This document shows positions 32,598-40,919 of a DNA stretch of 64,000 bases, one piece after another. Numbering within the stretch: the stretch's first letter is position 1; the number at the start of each line of letters is the position of its first letter. A program made the position numbers and the translations under genes. This stretch comes from an uncultured Opitutia bacterium (GTDB lineage Bacteria; Verrucomicrobiota; Verrucomicrobiia; Opitutales; Opitutaceae). The stretch covers positions 87,141 to 151,140 of the forward strand of contig CAIJZY010000003.1 in the NCBI GenBank assembly GCA_903825285.1. Reading direction: 5' to 3'. The notes beneath the pieces are model-generated. The model saw only the letters and a program-made list of their open reading frames with translations, made no database searches and was not told the origin of the DNA.

Positions 32598-35363
32598 TCA
32601 GGCGGGGGCGAGGGCGGCGGCGATCGCCTCGGCGAGCTCGGACATGCTGAGGGGCTTGTTGAGCAGCCGGAAGATCCCGAGCGCCTGCATCCGCTCATGG
32701 GTAAACTGGCCGGTGAACCCGCTCGCGATGAGGATGGGGATGGTGGGGTGGGCGGCGCGCAGCTTCTCGGCAAGGTCGAGGCCGGTCATCCCGGGCATCT
32801 GGAAATCGGTGAGGACGAGGTCGAAGGACGCGGGGGCGTCGGTGAACAGCCGGCGGGCCTGCTCCGGGTCGGACTGCACGACGACGGCGTAGCCCAGCCG
32901 CTCGAGCAGGATGCGCAGCGACTTCGCGACCGGGGCCTCGTCCTCGACGACGAGGATCCGCTGGCCCCGGCCCCGCGGCAGCTCCGGGGTGGCCGGGCCG
33001 CCGTGGGCGGCGACCGGCGTGTGGGCGGGGAAGAACAGCTCGAAGGTTGTGCCCGCACCCGGCGCGCTGCGCACGCGGATGGCGCCCTCGTGGCTGCGCA
33101 CCACGCTGCGCACGACCGCAAGGCCCAGGCCGGTGCCCTCGCCCTTCTTCTTCGTCGTGAAGAACGGCTCGAAGATCCGTTCCAGCAGCGCGGGGTCCAT
33201 GCCGCAGCCGTTGTCGGCGACCTCCAGCACCACGCAGGGCCCGGGCGCGAGGTCGTGCAGCTCCGCCGCCTCGGCCGCCTCGACCTGGCGGGCGAGCAGC
33301 CGGATGGTGATCAGGCCGCCGCGCGGCGGCAGGGCCTGCGCGGCGTTGATGGCGAGGTTCATCACGACCTGGTGGATCTGGGTGGCGTTGGCGAGGACCA
33401 CCGGCGCCTGGTGGGCGAGCTCGGTCCGGATCTCCACCGTCGCGGGGATGGTGGACCGCAGCAGCGAGAGCGTGTCCTTGACCACGTGCTGGAGCAGCAG
33501 GGGCCCGCGCTCGGATTCCTCGGAGCGGCTGAACAGCAGGATCTGGCGCACGAGCTCCTTGGCGCGGTTGGCGCAGTTGAGCACCTCGACGAGGAACTCC
33601 CGGATCTGCGGGTGCGTCGGCGGGCAGTCGAGCTCGGCCAGCTGCGCGTAGTTGATCACGCCGGTGAGGATGTTGTTGAAGTCGTGCGCCACGCCGCCGG
33701 CGAGGGTGCCGAGCGCCTCGTACTTCTGGCCGAGCAGCAGCCGCGCCTGGATCTGCGCGCGCTCGGCCTCGGCCCGGCGCACCGCCGTGATCTCCACCTG
33801 CGACGTGAGCAGGCGGGGCCGGCCCGCGATGGTGATCAGCGCGCCGGTGCAGAGCATGATCCGCTCGACGCCCGCCTTCGTGCGCAGCGTGGCCTCGTAG
33901 GCGCGGACCAGGCGCTCCGTCCGCACCCGGTGCCGGAACTCCTCGAGCTGCTCCGCGCTGACCCAGGTGCCGAGCTCGGCGACGGTCTGGCCGATGACCT
34001 CGGCGCGCGTGTAGCCGAACAGCTCGAGCGTCACGGAGTTCACCTCGAGCAGGCGCGCGTCCTCGGCGTCCGAAAGCTGGATCGGGATCGGGCTGGCGTC
34101 GAACACGCCGCGGAACATCGCCTCGCTTTCCCGCAGGGTCAGCTCGGCCTGGACGCGCTGGGTGATGTCGCGCACCACCGTGATGAAGGCCGGCCGGCCC
34201 TGGTGGGTGCAGGCCTTGGTGGCGGTCTCGACGTTGATGCGCGCGCCGTCCTTGCGGAGGCCGACGGACTGGCACGGCGGCCCGAGGGTGGTCCAGGGGT
34301 TGAGGGTCGTGCCGGGGGTCGTCCCGGGCGAAATGAGGCCGGCGAGCGTGCGGTCGGCCAGTTCCTCCGGCGCGTAGCCGAACATGCGCGCATACGCGCC
34401 GTTGGCGGTCTTGATCAGCCCGTCCTGGTGGATCACGGAGCCGTCGAAGGCCGATTCGACCAGCCCGCGGTAGCGCTCCTCGGCCTCGCTGAGCCGCGCG
34501 GCCTGGGCCACGCGCTGGGCGATCACGCGCCGCTGCCAGTAGAACAGGAGGATCAGCGCGACGGCGACGATGCCGGCGGGGAGGAAGAACGGGCGGAGGT
34601 CGCGGACGCGGATCTGGTGCGGCTCGCTCGGCCCGACCCAGCGGTCGTAGATGCGGTCGAAGGTGCCATCGTGCAGGACGCGCGCGAGCGCCTGGTTGAG
34701 CTGCGCGAGCCGGGCGGCGTCGCCCTTGTGCACGGCGAAGTGGTACGAGTGGATCACGTCCTCGAGGAACGCGTTGCTCAGCCCGCGCTGCTTGACCTCC
34801 GCCGGGGTCAGCCGTCGCGTGAGCAGGGCGACATCGATGTCGCCGCGCGCGAGGGCGGCGAACAGCTCGTCCTTGCCGTTGAACGGGACGATCGTGCCGT
34901 TCCAGCCATGGTGGTGGACGAGGTTGAGGTACTCGAGCGTGCCCGACCGGGCGCCGATCCGCTTGCCGGCCAACTCGCTGGACCGGTGCGGCGCAGGCTG
35001 GTCGTCGCGGACGTAGACGACGCCGTGCATCGTGGCGTGCGCGATCGAGAAATCCATCGTCAGCGCCCGCTCCTCGGTGAAGGTGACGTTGGCCAGCGCG
35101 TCGATCTTGCCGGCCTCGAAGTCCTTGAGGAGGTTCGTCCACGACCCTTTGTGCAGCTCGAACTGGATGTCGCCGTCGCGGGACATCTCCCGCAGCAGTT
35201 CGGGCGTGAAGCCATTTAGGCGCCCCTCCTTGTCCACAAACGACAGGACACCGGTGGACAGTCCCTCCAAGCCGATCCGGATCGGCTGGGCAGACTCGCC
35301 GTGGAGCACGGACGCCGTGGCCAGCGCTAGCGCCGCAATGATCAGGCGCAGGGGCGGAGGCAT
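32598..35363 (-). CDS. Hybrid sensor histidine kinase with periplasmic binding domain and receiver
   Basis: A 921-residue hybrid kinase. A signal peptide (1-25) leads to a family 3 solute-binding domain (about 27-245), then one membrane segment (259-277). Two PAS domains follow (about 295-405 and 412-530), then HisKA with H560 in GGVAHDFNN, an ATPase domain (NLAINAAQALPP, DNGCGMD, GEGTGLGLA) and a C-terminal receiver with D853 in VLTDFQMPG. The binding domain should sense a periplasmic ligand such as an amino acid. No cognate regulator gene is adjacent. The start at 35363 is preferred to 35396 because the shorter form starts with the signal peptide. Confidence 0.93.
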   Translation of the reverse strand: MPPPLRLIIAALALATASVLHGESAQPIRIGLEGLSTGVLSFVDKEGRLNGFTPELLREMSRDGDIQFELHKGSWTNLLKDFEAGKIDALANVTFTEERALTMDFSIAHATMHGVVYVRDDQPAPHRSSELAGKRIGARSGTLEYLNLVHHHGWNGTIVPFNGKDELFAALARGDIDVALLTRRLTPAEVKQRGLSNAFLEDVIHSYHFAVHKGDAARLAQLNQALARVLHDGTFDRIYDRWVGPSEPHQIRVRDLRPFFLPAGIVAVALILLFYWQRRVIAQRVAQAARLSEAEERYRGLVESAFDGSVIHQDGLIKTANGAYARMFGYAPEELADRTLAGLISPGTTPGTTLNPWTTLGPPCQSVGLRKDGARINVETATKACTHQGRPAFITVVRDITQRVQAELTLRESEAMFRGVFDASPIPIQLSDAEDARLLEVNSVTLELFGYTRAEVIGQTVAELGTWVSAEQLEEFRHRVRTERLVRAYEATLRTKAGVERIMLCTGALITIAGRPRLLTSQVEITAVRRAEAERAQIQARLLLGQKYEALGTLAGGVAHDFNNILTGVINYAQLAELDCPPTHPQIREFLVEVLNCANRAKELVRQILLFSRSEESERGPLLLQHVVKDTLSLLRSTIPATVEIRTELAHQAPVVLANATQIHQVVMNLAINAAQALPPRGGLITIRLLARQVEAAEAAELHDLAPGPCVVLEVADNGCGMDPALLERIFEPFFTTKKKGEGTGLGLAVVRSVVRSHEGAIRVRSAPGAGTTFELFFPAHTPVAAHGGPATPELPRGRGQRILVVEDEAPVAKSLRILLERLGYAVVVQSDPEQARRLFTDAPASFDLVLTDFQMPGMTGLDLAEKLRAAHPTIPILIASGFTGQFTHERMQALGIFRLLNKPLSMSELAEAIAAALAPA

Positions 35364-35467
35364 CCGCAGCCAGGGTGAATGGAAGGGTGAAGCCACGCGA
35401 CGGGGGGGCCACCAGTCAGGGTGGCCGCCCTGACTGAGTCAATCCACAGGCGCAGGCTGTAGCCGGT

Positions 35468-35761
35468 TCAGCAGGGCTGGTGACCCCAGTCCTGCTCCTT
35501 CAGCTCCTTCTCAAACCGCGCCATCTGCTCCTCCGGGCTGAGGGTGTGAACGGGGGCCGGTTCGCCGATCTTGGGCTCCGTGGGATCCAGCAAGGGGGGC
35601 GGCGGGACCGCGCTGGGCACGGGGGCGGGCGGCTGGCCGGACGGCACGGGGTTCACGTTGGGACGGTAGCAGGGTCCGGCGGAAACGCCACCCCGACCGG
35701 GAAATTGTCGGACTGTCCCGGCGGGTGGCTTTTCGGCGCCAATGGGATTAGGGTCAGGCAT
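35468..35761 (-). CDS. Small proline-rich protein of unknown function
   Basis: A 97-residue protein ending MARFEKELKEQDWGHQPC, a helical C-terminal tail after a low-complexity Pro-rich middle (PPAPVPSAVPPPPLL). There is no signal peptide. The start ATG at 35761 shares the CATG at 35759-35762 with the divergent ATG of the pcm gene, so both starts overlap. A later start is possible for either gene. Function unknown. Confidence 0.6.
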   Translation of the reverse strand: MPDPNPIGAEKPPAGTVRQFPGRGGVSAGPCYRPNVNPVPSGQPPAPVPSAVPPPPLLDPTEPKIGEPAPVHTLSPEEQMARFEKELKEQDWGHQPC

Positions 35762-36473
35762 GCGCCCGCCTTCCGACAGGCTGGACCGGCCGGGGCCCCC
35801 CGACATGTTCGCGGGGGTGCGCCAGCGGATGGTGCAGGAGCAGCTGGCGGGCGACCCGGAGCGGCCCATCCGGAATTCCGCCGTGCTCGCGGCGATGACC
35901 CGCGTGCCGCGCCATGAATTCGTGCCGGCGTCGCAGCACGCGGAAGCCTACATGGCGTGGCCGCTGCCCATCGGATTCGGCCAGACCATCTCGCAGCCCT
36001 ACATCGTGGCGCTCATGACCGAGGAACTCGACCCCCAGCCGACGGACCGGGTCCTTGAGATCGGCACCGGGTCGGGATACCAGGCCGCCGTGTTGTCCGG
36101 GCTCGTCGCGGCCGTGTTCACGGTCGAGATCGTCGAGCCGCTGGCCCGGGACGCGGCCGCCCGCCTGGGGCGGCTGGGCTGCCGCAACGTGCAGGTGCGC
36201 GCCGGCGACGGCCACGAAGGCTGGCCGGAGGCGGCGCCCTTCGACGCGATCATCGTCACCTGTGCGCCGGAATCCGTGCCCCCTCAGCTGCTGGCACAGC
36301 TGCGCGACGGCGGCCGCCTGATCATCCCCGTCGGGCCGCTCGGCGACCAGGAACTCCGGCTCCTGGAGCAACGTCCCGGCCGGCCGGGACAGCGGGCCGT
36401 GCTGCCCGTGCGGTTTGTGCCCATGACGCGGGGGGCCGGGCGCAGTGCGGTGCCCGCCACATTTAATTTGTGA
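35760..36473 (+). CDS. pcm: Protein-L-isoaspartate O-methyltransferase
   Basis: A 237-residue SAM-dependent methyltransferase that repairs isoaspartyl residues in aged proteins. The SAM-binding motif is VLEIGTGSGYQAAVLSGL and the fold continues with VFTVEIVEPLARDAAARL. The family N-terminus may start later at ATG 35805 (MFAGVRQRMVQEQL), which would remove 15 residues and the CATG overlap with the minus-strand gene. The reading from PRHEFV on is standard. It is followed 31 bases later by a small membrane protein. Confidence 0.93.
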   Translation: MRPPSDRLDRPGPPDMFAGVRQRMVQEQLAGDPERPIRNSAVLAAMTRVPRHEFVPASQHAEAYMAWPLPIGFGQTISQPYIVALMTEELDPQPTDRVLEIGTGSGYQAAVLSGLVAAVFTVEIVEPLARDAAARLGRLGCRNVQVRAGDGHEGWPEAAPFDAIIVTCAPESVPPQLLAQLRDGGRLIIPVGPLGDQELRLLEQRPGRPGQRAVLPVRFVPMTRGAGRSAVPATFNL

Positions 36474-36504
36474 CCGGCCCGGGCGCGCGGCACCTTCGGC
36501 GGCC

Positions 36505-36873
36505 ATGGAACGCCGCAAGCTGAACCGGATCAGCGCCCTGCTCCTGCTGCTGGGGCTCGGCAGCGCCGTTGCCATTTTCCTGCTGGCCAAGCCCGAGGAG
36601 GACAACGAGCTCCTCAATGATTCACGCGGGGCGCGCCGCTATCACCGCGAGCTGCGCATGATCGGGGGCAATGCGAACCTGCTGTCGGCCCAGTTCCGCG
36701 AGTGGTTCGACAGCCTCTGGCACGGCCAGGCCCTGGCCGGCACCGTGGCGGTGCTCACCGTCGGCACCACGCTGGTGTTCCGCTACGTGGCCACGTTTCC
36801 CGCGGCGGAAGATCCCGCGACCACCGCCGCCGCGGCCTCACCCCCGCCGGGCGCCAAGGATGAAGCCGGCTGA
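36505..36873 (+). CDS. Small two-helix membrane protein of unknown function
   Basis: A 122-residue protein with two hydrophobic segments, ISALLLLLGLGSAVAIFLLA near residues 8-28 and a second around residues 70-92 (LAGTVAVLTVGTTLVF). The loop between them is charged. The C-terminus is Ala/Pro-rich. Its last 14 bases overlap the next gene, so translation is probably coupled. The pairing with the secreted Cys-His-Asp protein suggests a shared envelope role. No family recognised. Confidence 0.75.
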   Translation: MERRKLNRISALLLLLGLGSAVAIFLLAKPEEDNELLNDSRGARRYHRELRMIGGNANLLSAQFREWFDSLWHGQALAGTVAVLTVGTTLVFRYVATFPAAEDPATTAAAASPPPGAKDEAG

Positions 36874-37678
36874 GCCAGTCCACGCGCGCGTCGGCACGCC
36901 CGCCCGGATGCTGCTCGGCGCGCTGCTCCTCGCCGGGGGCTTGTCCGCGGCGGAGCCCGAAGGACTGCGCAGCCGTGACGGTGTGATCTGGGTGATGACA
37001 AACAGCCAGCCGGTGCGGCTGAGGCACAACCCGGCGGCGCGCAATCCCACGCTGGCCACCCTCATGCAGTTCATCCGGAAGGACGACACCAACCAGGTGC
37101 CCTACACCACCGGAAAGTTCGTGTGCACGGAGTTCGCCGTCCAGCTCCAGGCCCGAGCCGAGCGGGCCGGGCTGCGGGCGGGGATCGTCTTTGTCACCTT
37201 CACCACCGGACCCGGCCATGCGCTCAACGTCTTCCAGACGGCGGACCGCGGTCTGGTCTTCGTGGACTGCACCGGCGGGCCGCCGGGCCAGGCGCAGGCG
37301 ACGGGCGCGTTCGACACCTTCGGGTACCTGCAGAAGGGCCGGCCCTATGGACGCCTGCCGCTCGACGTGGGGGCCGAGTCGCCGGCCTCGTATGCGCACT
37401 ACGAGCGCATCATGTCGGCCCGCGAGAAGATCGGCATCTGGGCGCAGTGGCTCGAGTCCGAGCGCACCGGACTTGCCGCGGATGAGCGCGCGATCGCCGA
37501 GGCCCAGGCGCATCCGGGCATCGCGCCCGAGGCGCTCAACGCGCTCATCGACCGCCACAACGACCGCGCCCATCTCTACAACGCGCGGGCCGAGATCGTG
37601 AACCGCTTCCAGCTTGCGGTGGAGGAGGGCTACGCGATCAATCCGGCTCCGGTGGCGGATTTCGAGATCCGCTGGTGA
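36860..37678 (+). CDS. Secreted papain/transglutaminase-like protein with Cys-His-Asp triad
   Basis: A 272-residue protein with a signal peptide (residues 15-32). The core shows C89 in KFVCTEFA, H120 in GPGHALNV and D136 in VFVDCTGG, in the order and spacing of transglutaminase-like cysteine enzymes. The remainder is helical and has no clear match. An enzyme on the cell surface acting on peptides, proteins or polysaccharide amides is possible, but not shown. The start at ATG 36860 overlaps the preceding gene by 14 bases. Its 3' end overlaps a minus-strand gene by 41 bases. Confidence 0.68.
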   Translation: MKPAEPVHARVGTPARMLLGALLLAGGLSAAEPEGLRSRDGVIWVMTNSQPVRLRHNPAARNPTLATLMQFIRKDDTNQVPYTTGKFVCTEFAVQLQARAERAGLRAGIVFVTFTTGPGHALNVFQTADRGLVFVDCTGGPPGQAQATGAFDTFGYLQKGRPYGRLPLDVGAESPASYAHYERIMSAREKIGIWAQWLESERTGLAADERAIAEAQAHPGIAPEALNALIDRHNDRAHLYNARAEIVNRFQLAVEEGYAINPAPVADFEIRW

Positions 37679-38231
37679 CCCCGGACACGGCCGCGTGGCG
37701 CGGGAAGATCAACGCGCGCCATTCGGCTTCTGTCAGGGGAAACCAGGGCCGCTGGAAGTCTGTGCCCAGGACCCACGTGACGGTTGCGGCGGGCGCGGAT
37801 CGGTTGCGCAGCAGGTAGTAGTCGGCCCGGTAGCGCCACAGGCAGCGTGTGTGGCCGATGGCGATGAGCCCGCGCCGGTCGGTGGGCGCCACGAAATTGA
37901 ACCGCGCGAAGCGGCGCAGGAAACGCGAGTAATGCTGGCCGATCAGCACGGCCTCGGGCCGCAGGTAGAGATTGAACCCGTCGATCTGCGGGGTGTCGCG
38001 CCCCTCGTGGGCGATGAAGTAGGGGTAGAGCTGCCAGCCCGCGAAGCCGAAGGGGGCGAAGCCGAGCTCCGCGGGCCGCAGCTGGCCGGCACGCAGCGCG
38101 CGTTCGCTCACCTCGCAGAGGGCCGCGCCGCGGTCGAGCCACGCCTTGAAGTCGAGCACGAGCACCGCATGCACCGCGCCGAGCCCGACCGCGCCCGCGA
38201 CGACGAGCAACTGGAGCAGCCTACGCGGCAT
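37638..38231 (-). CDS. Membrane-anchored protein of unknown function
   Basis: A 197-residue protein with one N-terminal hydrophobic segment (residues about 4-24) and a soluble remainder rich in aromatic and Arg residues (LYPYFIAHEGRDTPQIDGFN; FQRPWFPLTEAEWRAL). It follows the glycosyltransferase-like membrane gene with an 11-base overlap, so translation is probably coupled. It could be a partner or periplasmic part of that system. The start at 38231 (MPRRLLQLLV) is chosen because upstream residues are low-complexity. The 3' end overlaps the opposite-strand secreted protein by 41 bases. Confidence 0.65.
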   Translation of the reverse strand: MPRRLLQLLVVAGAVGLGAVHAVLVLDFKAWLDRGAALCEVSERALRAGQLRPAELGFAPFGFAGWQLYPYFIAHEGRDTPQIDGFNLYLRPEAVLIGQHYSRFLRRFARFNFVAPTDRRGLIAIGHTRCLWRYRADYYLLRNRSAPAATVTWVLGTDFQRPWFPLTEAEWRALIFPRHAAVSGVTSGSRNPPPEPD

Positions 38232-39369
38232 GGCGGGAGTCGACGTCCGGCCACTGGCTGCCAAAGAAGCCGAGGATCGCGGCATCGATGAAGTAGTAGT
38301 CCCACACCGCGCCGCGGAGCGCGATCAGGCCCAGGCTGAGGCCGGCACAGGTCGCCGGCGCGGCGCGGAGCTGCAGCCCGCGCCAGGTCCAGCCAAGGAC
38401 GCCGGCCAGCACCAGCGCCTTGAAGTAGAAAAATCCCAGCGGGCCGGACAGCATCGGTTGCTCCCATTGGACGAAGGAACGCACATCCAGCATGAGCAGC
38501 CCGATCGCCAGCAGGGCGAGCCCGGCAACGACTGCAGTCGACCGAAACTCGCGGCGCGGTGCCACGGGCCGAGTCAGCTGGCCGACCATGAAGCCGAGTC
38601 CTGCGGCGCCGAGAAACACGCCTCCGCCGACCATCGCGCTCCGCACCAGGCTGGCACACGAGGCCCGCGCGAGAAGGTGATCCGTGATCACGGCCTGGGC
38701 GTGCGTGTGATTCATGGTGAGCTTGAGCGCGAGATAGACACCGATCCCCGCCAGCGCGGCCCATGCGGGCGGACCAGGTTGTTCTGCTGAGTTGCCCGCG
38801 TCCCGTCGGCGCCAGGCAGAGATTGAGGCGGCCAGGGGCAGGCCGATCCAGGCGAGGGCGCTCTGGCGCGCGGCAAGCGCGAGTGACCAGGCCAGCGCGA
38901 ACCATCCCCAGCGTCGTCGCTCGGCGGCGAGCACCGCCCCGAAGAGGCCGGGCAGGTACAGCGCGAGTCCGGTGAACTGGACCGTCTTCCAGAACAGGGT
39001 GGGAAAGGTCAGCACGGCGGCGGCGAGGCCCAGCGCGGCCGATGTGCGTCCCGTCCACCGCCGCAGGAGCAGGGCGCAGAGACCGAACGAGACCGCGGCC
39101 AGCGCGGCCAGGAGTCCGTAGGTTGCAAGGTGGAAGCTGCCCGTGGCGAGGTAGAGCAGTGCGCTCAGCGCCGAGAGCGACGCGGCCCAGGGCTCGAGCC
39201 AGTCGTCGGTCCAGGGCCGGCCGTGCTGCAGTGTCGCGATGACCGAGCGCAGGTAGCCGAAGTCATCGTCGAGCGGTACCACCCGGGGCGGCAGGCAGGC
39301 GTAGACCAGCGCGCCGAAGAGGGTCGCGCCCAGGCCGAGAAGCAGGAGGTCACGCTTCGCCGGCCGCAT
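38221..39369 (-). CDS. Polytopic membrane protein resembling GT39/ArnT-type glycosyltransferases
   Basis: A 382-residue protein with about nine to ten hydrophobic segments. After the first segment comes VPLDDDFGYLRSVIATLQHG, which resembles the Asp-bearing first loop of dolichyl-phosphate-mannose/ArnT-type transferases. The rest is hydrophobic with an Arg/Trp-rich inner loop. If it transfers sugar from a polyprenyl donor, it would act on the periplasmic face. The match is pattern-level. Its stop codon overlaps the next minus-strand start by 11 bases. Confidence 0.65.
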   Translation of the reverse strand: MRPAKRDLLLLGLGATLFGALVYACLPPRVVPLDDDFGYLRSVIATLQHGRPWTDDWLEPWAASLSALSALLYLATGSFHLATYGLLAALAAVSFGLCALLLRRWTGRTSAALGLAAAVLTFPTLFWKTVQFTGLALYLPGLFGAVLAAERRRWGWFALAWSLALAARQSALAWIGLPLAASISAWRRRDAGNSAEQPGPPAWAALAGIGVYLALKLTMNHTHAQAVITDHLLARASCASLVRSAMVGGGVFLGAAGLGFMVGQLTRPVAPRREFRSTAVVAGLALLAIGLLMLDVRSFVQWEQPMLSGPLGFFYFKALVLAGVLGWTWRGLQLRAAPATCAGLSLGLIALRGAVWDYYFIDAAILGFFGSQWPDVDSRHAA

Positions 39370-39414
39370 GCGGGTCAGGGTTCCCTCGCGTGGAAAACGG
39401 CGGCGGGCGTTCGC

Positions 39415-40320
39415 CTAGTTGACCGGCTGGCGGGAGACGCGCTGCATGGACTTCACTTCGGCGAGGCGGATCGCCTCCTCATGCAGCTTTTCCTCCTGGT
39501 CGGCGCGGAAGACGGCCAGCTGGTCCGGCGTGAGGATCGCGGCGGCCTTGGCGAGGATGGCCTCGTGGACATTGACGCCGGGATTGGCGGCATCGGTCAG
39601 GCGAGCGCCAGAGGCGGATGGCAGCGTGGAGTAATGGAGCGACTTCGCGGCCTCGGCGAGGGCGAGGGCCTGGTCCTGGGAGAGCGGCACGCCGGCGTAC
39701 GACATGTCGAGCGCGACGTAGCTCTGGAGCTGGTTGTACTCGTCAGCCACCGCGAGCCGGCGCTGCAGGTCGTGGTTGGCGTCGGGGCCGAGGAGCGTGG
39801 CAATCTGGTCGTCGACGTCCTTGGTCGCGACCGCCTCCGCCTGCGCGGCCAGCCCGCGGTCATGGATGCCCTCCTGCCGCACCGCGGCGCGGGCGTCGTC
39901 GGTCGCGAGGCGCCGCTCCACGAGCAGATTCCGGAGCCTGGAGGCGGTGCCGGCGGGCAGGTTGAGCCCGTCGACCAAGGGGCCGAGCAGGCGCTGGACG
40001 CTGCGGGCCAGCATGCGCCGGTGCGCCGCGGCCGCGTCGGGATCGTGGGCGCGGATGCCGGGATCAATGGCGACGCCGGACGGCGCGGGCTGGTTGGCCT
40101 GCAGGAGGCGCAGCAGCTCGGCCGGGTCGCGATTCGGGCCCCCGCGGGTCGGAGGGGCCGGGCGGAGCTGCTGCAGCGCGGCGAGCTGCCGGCGGGTGTC
40201 GGCCAGCTGCTCGCGGTAGGCGAGGCGCTGGGAGACCAGGACAGTGACGAGGGCGATGGCCAGCAGGGCGAGAATGATGACGATCATCCAGGACGGCCGG
40301 CGGGAAGGGGCGGGTTCCAT
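39415..40320 (-). CDS. Membrane-anchored periplasmic protein of unknown function
   Basis: A 301-residue protein with an N-terminal hydrophobic segment (residues 11-30), a Pro/Arg-rich linker, then a helical body with repeated charged amphipathic stretches (SVQRLLGPLVDGLNLPAGTA, LRNLLVERRLATDDARAAVR). Helical, LTxxQ-containing segments (ILTPDQLAVFRADQEEKL) recall CpxP/heavy-metal-sensor periplasmic proteins, but the match is only by general pattern. It is followed ten bases later by an exported protein and is likely in the same transcript. Confidence 0.65.
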   Translation of the reverse strand: MEPAPSRRPSWMIVIILALLAIALVTVLVSQRLAYREQLADTRRQLAALQQLRPAPPTRGGPNRDPAELLRLLQANQPAPSGVAIDPGIRAHDPDAAAAHRRMLARSVQRLLGPLVDGLNLPAGTASRLRNLLVERRLATDDARAAVRQEGIHDRGLAAQAEAVATKDVDDQIATLLGPDANHDLQRRLAVADEYNQLQSYVALDMSYAGVPLSQDQALALAEAAKSLHYSTLPSASGARLTDAANPGVNVHEAILAKAAAILTPDQLAVFRADQEEKLHEEAIRLAEVKSMQRVSRQPVN

Positions 40321-40330
40321 GGCGGGGGTT

Positions 40331-40786
40331 TCAGAGCCGGACCTTCAGGCTGACCCACTCGTGATGCTTCCGGGGGTTGCCCGCGGCGTAGGACACGCCG
40401 CCGGTGTCGACGACGAAGATGGAGTAGGCGCGCTGGGCCAGGCTGGGGATTTCCAGCTCGATGGGATCGGGGATGTGCACGCGCAGCCGGCCAAAGAGCG
40501 GGGTGGTCTTGGTGGGGTTGCGCACGAACACGACAATGGAGAGATCTGTCACGCTCGGCGCGCCGGCGGTGGCGGTGCGGAACCGCGCCTCGGCGGCGAG
40601 GGCGGCGGCGGGACTGGCGACGGCCGCCGCGAGGTCGGCGCGGGGCACGACGGCGTAGACCACCTCGACCCCGCGGCGGATCTCGGCGGAGACGTCGGCG
40701 GAGCCGAGGCCGGCGCGGGCCGGGGCGGAGCCGAGCAGGAAGAGCGAGGCGAGGGCGGCGGCGAGGCGGAGGCGGGGCAGGATCAT
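40331..40786 (-). CDS. Exported protein of unknown function
   Basis: A 151-residue protein with a signal peptide (MILPRLRLAAALASLFLLGS, cleavage near ARA). The mature part is predicted beta-rich (LSIVVFVRNPTKTTPLFGRL, LEIPSLAQRAYSIFVVD). No family recognised. The start at 40786 is used because the 19 upstream residues are low-complexity. It lies ten bases upstream of the anchored protein on the same strand. Confidence 0.68.
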   Translation of the reverse strand: MILPRLRLAAALASLFLLGSAPARAGLGSADVSAEIRRGVEVVYAVVPRADLAAAVASPAAALAAEARFRTATAGAPSVTDLSIVVFVRNPTKTTPLFGRLRVHIPDPIELEIPSLAQRAYSIFVVDTGGVSYAAGNPRKHHEWVSLKVRL

Positions 40787-40919
40787 GGGCGGAGGGGAGG
40801 GCGGGGCGCAGGCTGGGAAAGGCGCACACGAATAGTCAACCATACACCAGCCGTGTGATCTACGCCTGCCGGCGGGCCGGGCGCGGGGCCCGGTCCGCCG
40901 GAGCGGGAGTCCGCGCGGC

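Noticed and set aside
32697..35219. 840-codon plus-strand open frame opposite the hybrid kinase
   Set aside because: Antisense shadow; the minus-strand gene has complete kinase and receiver motifs.
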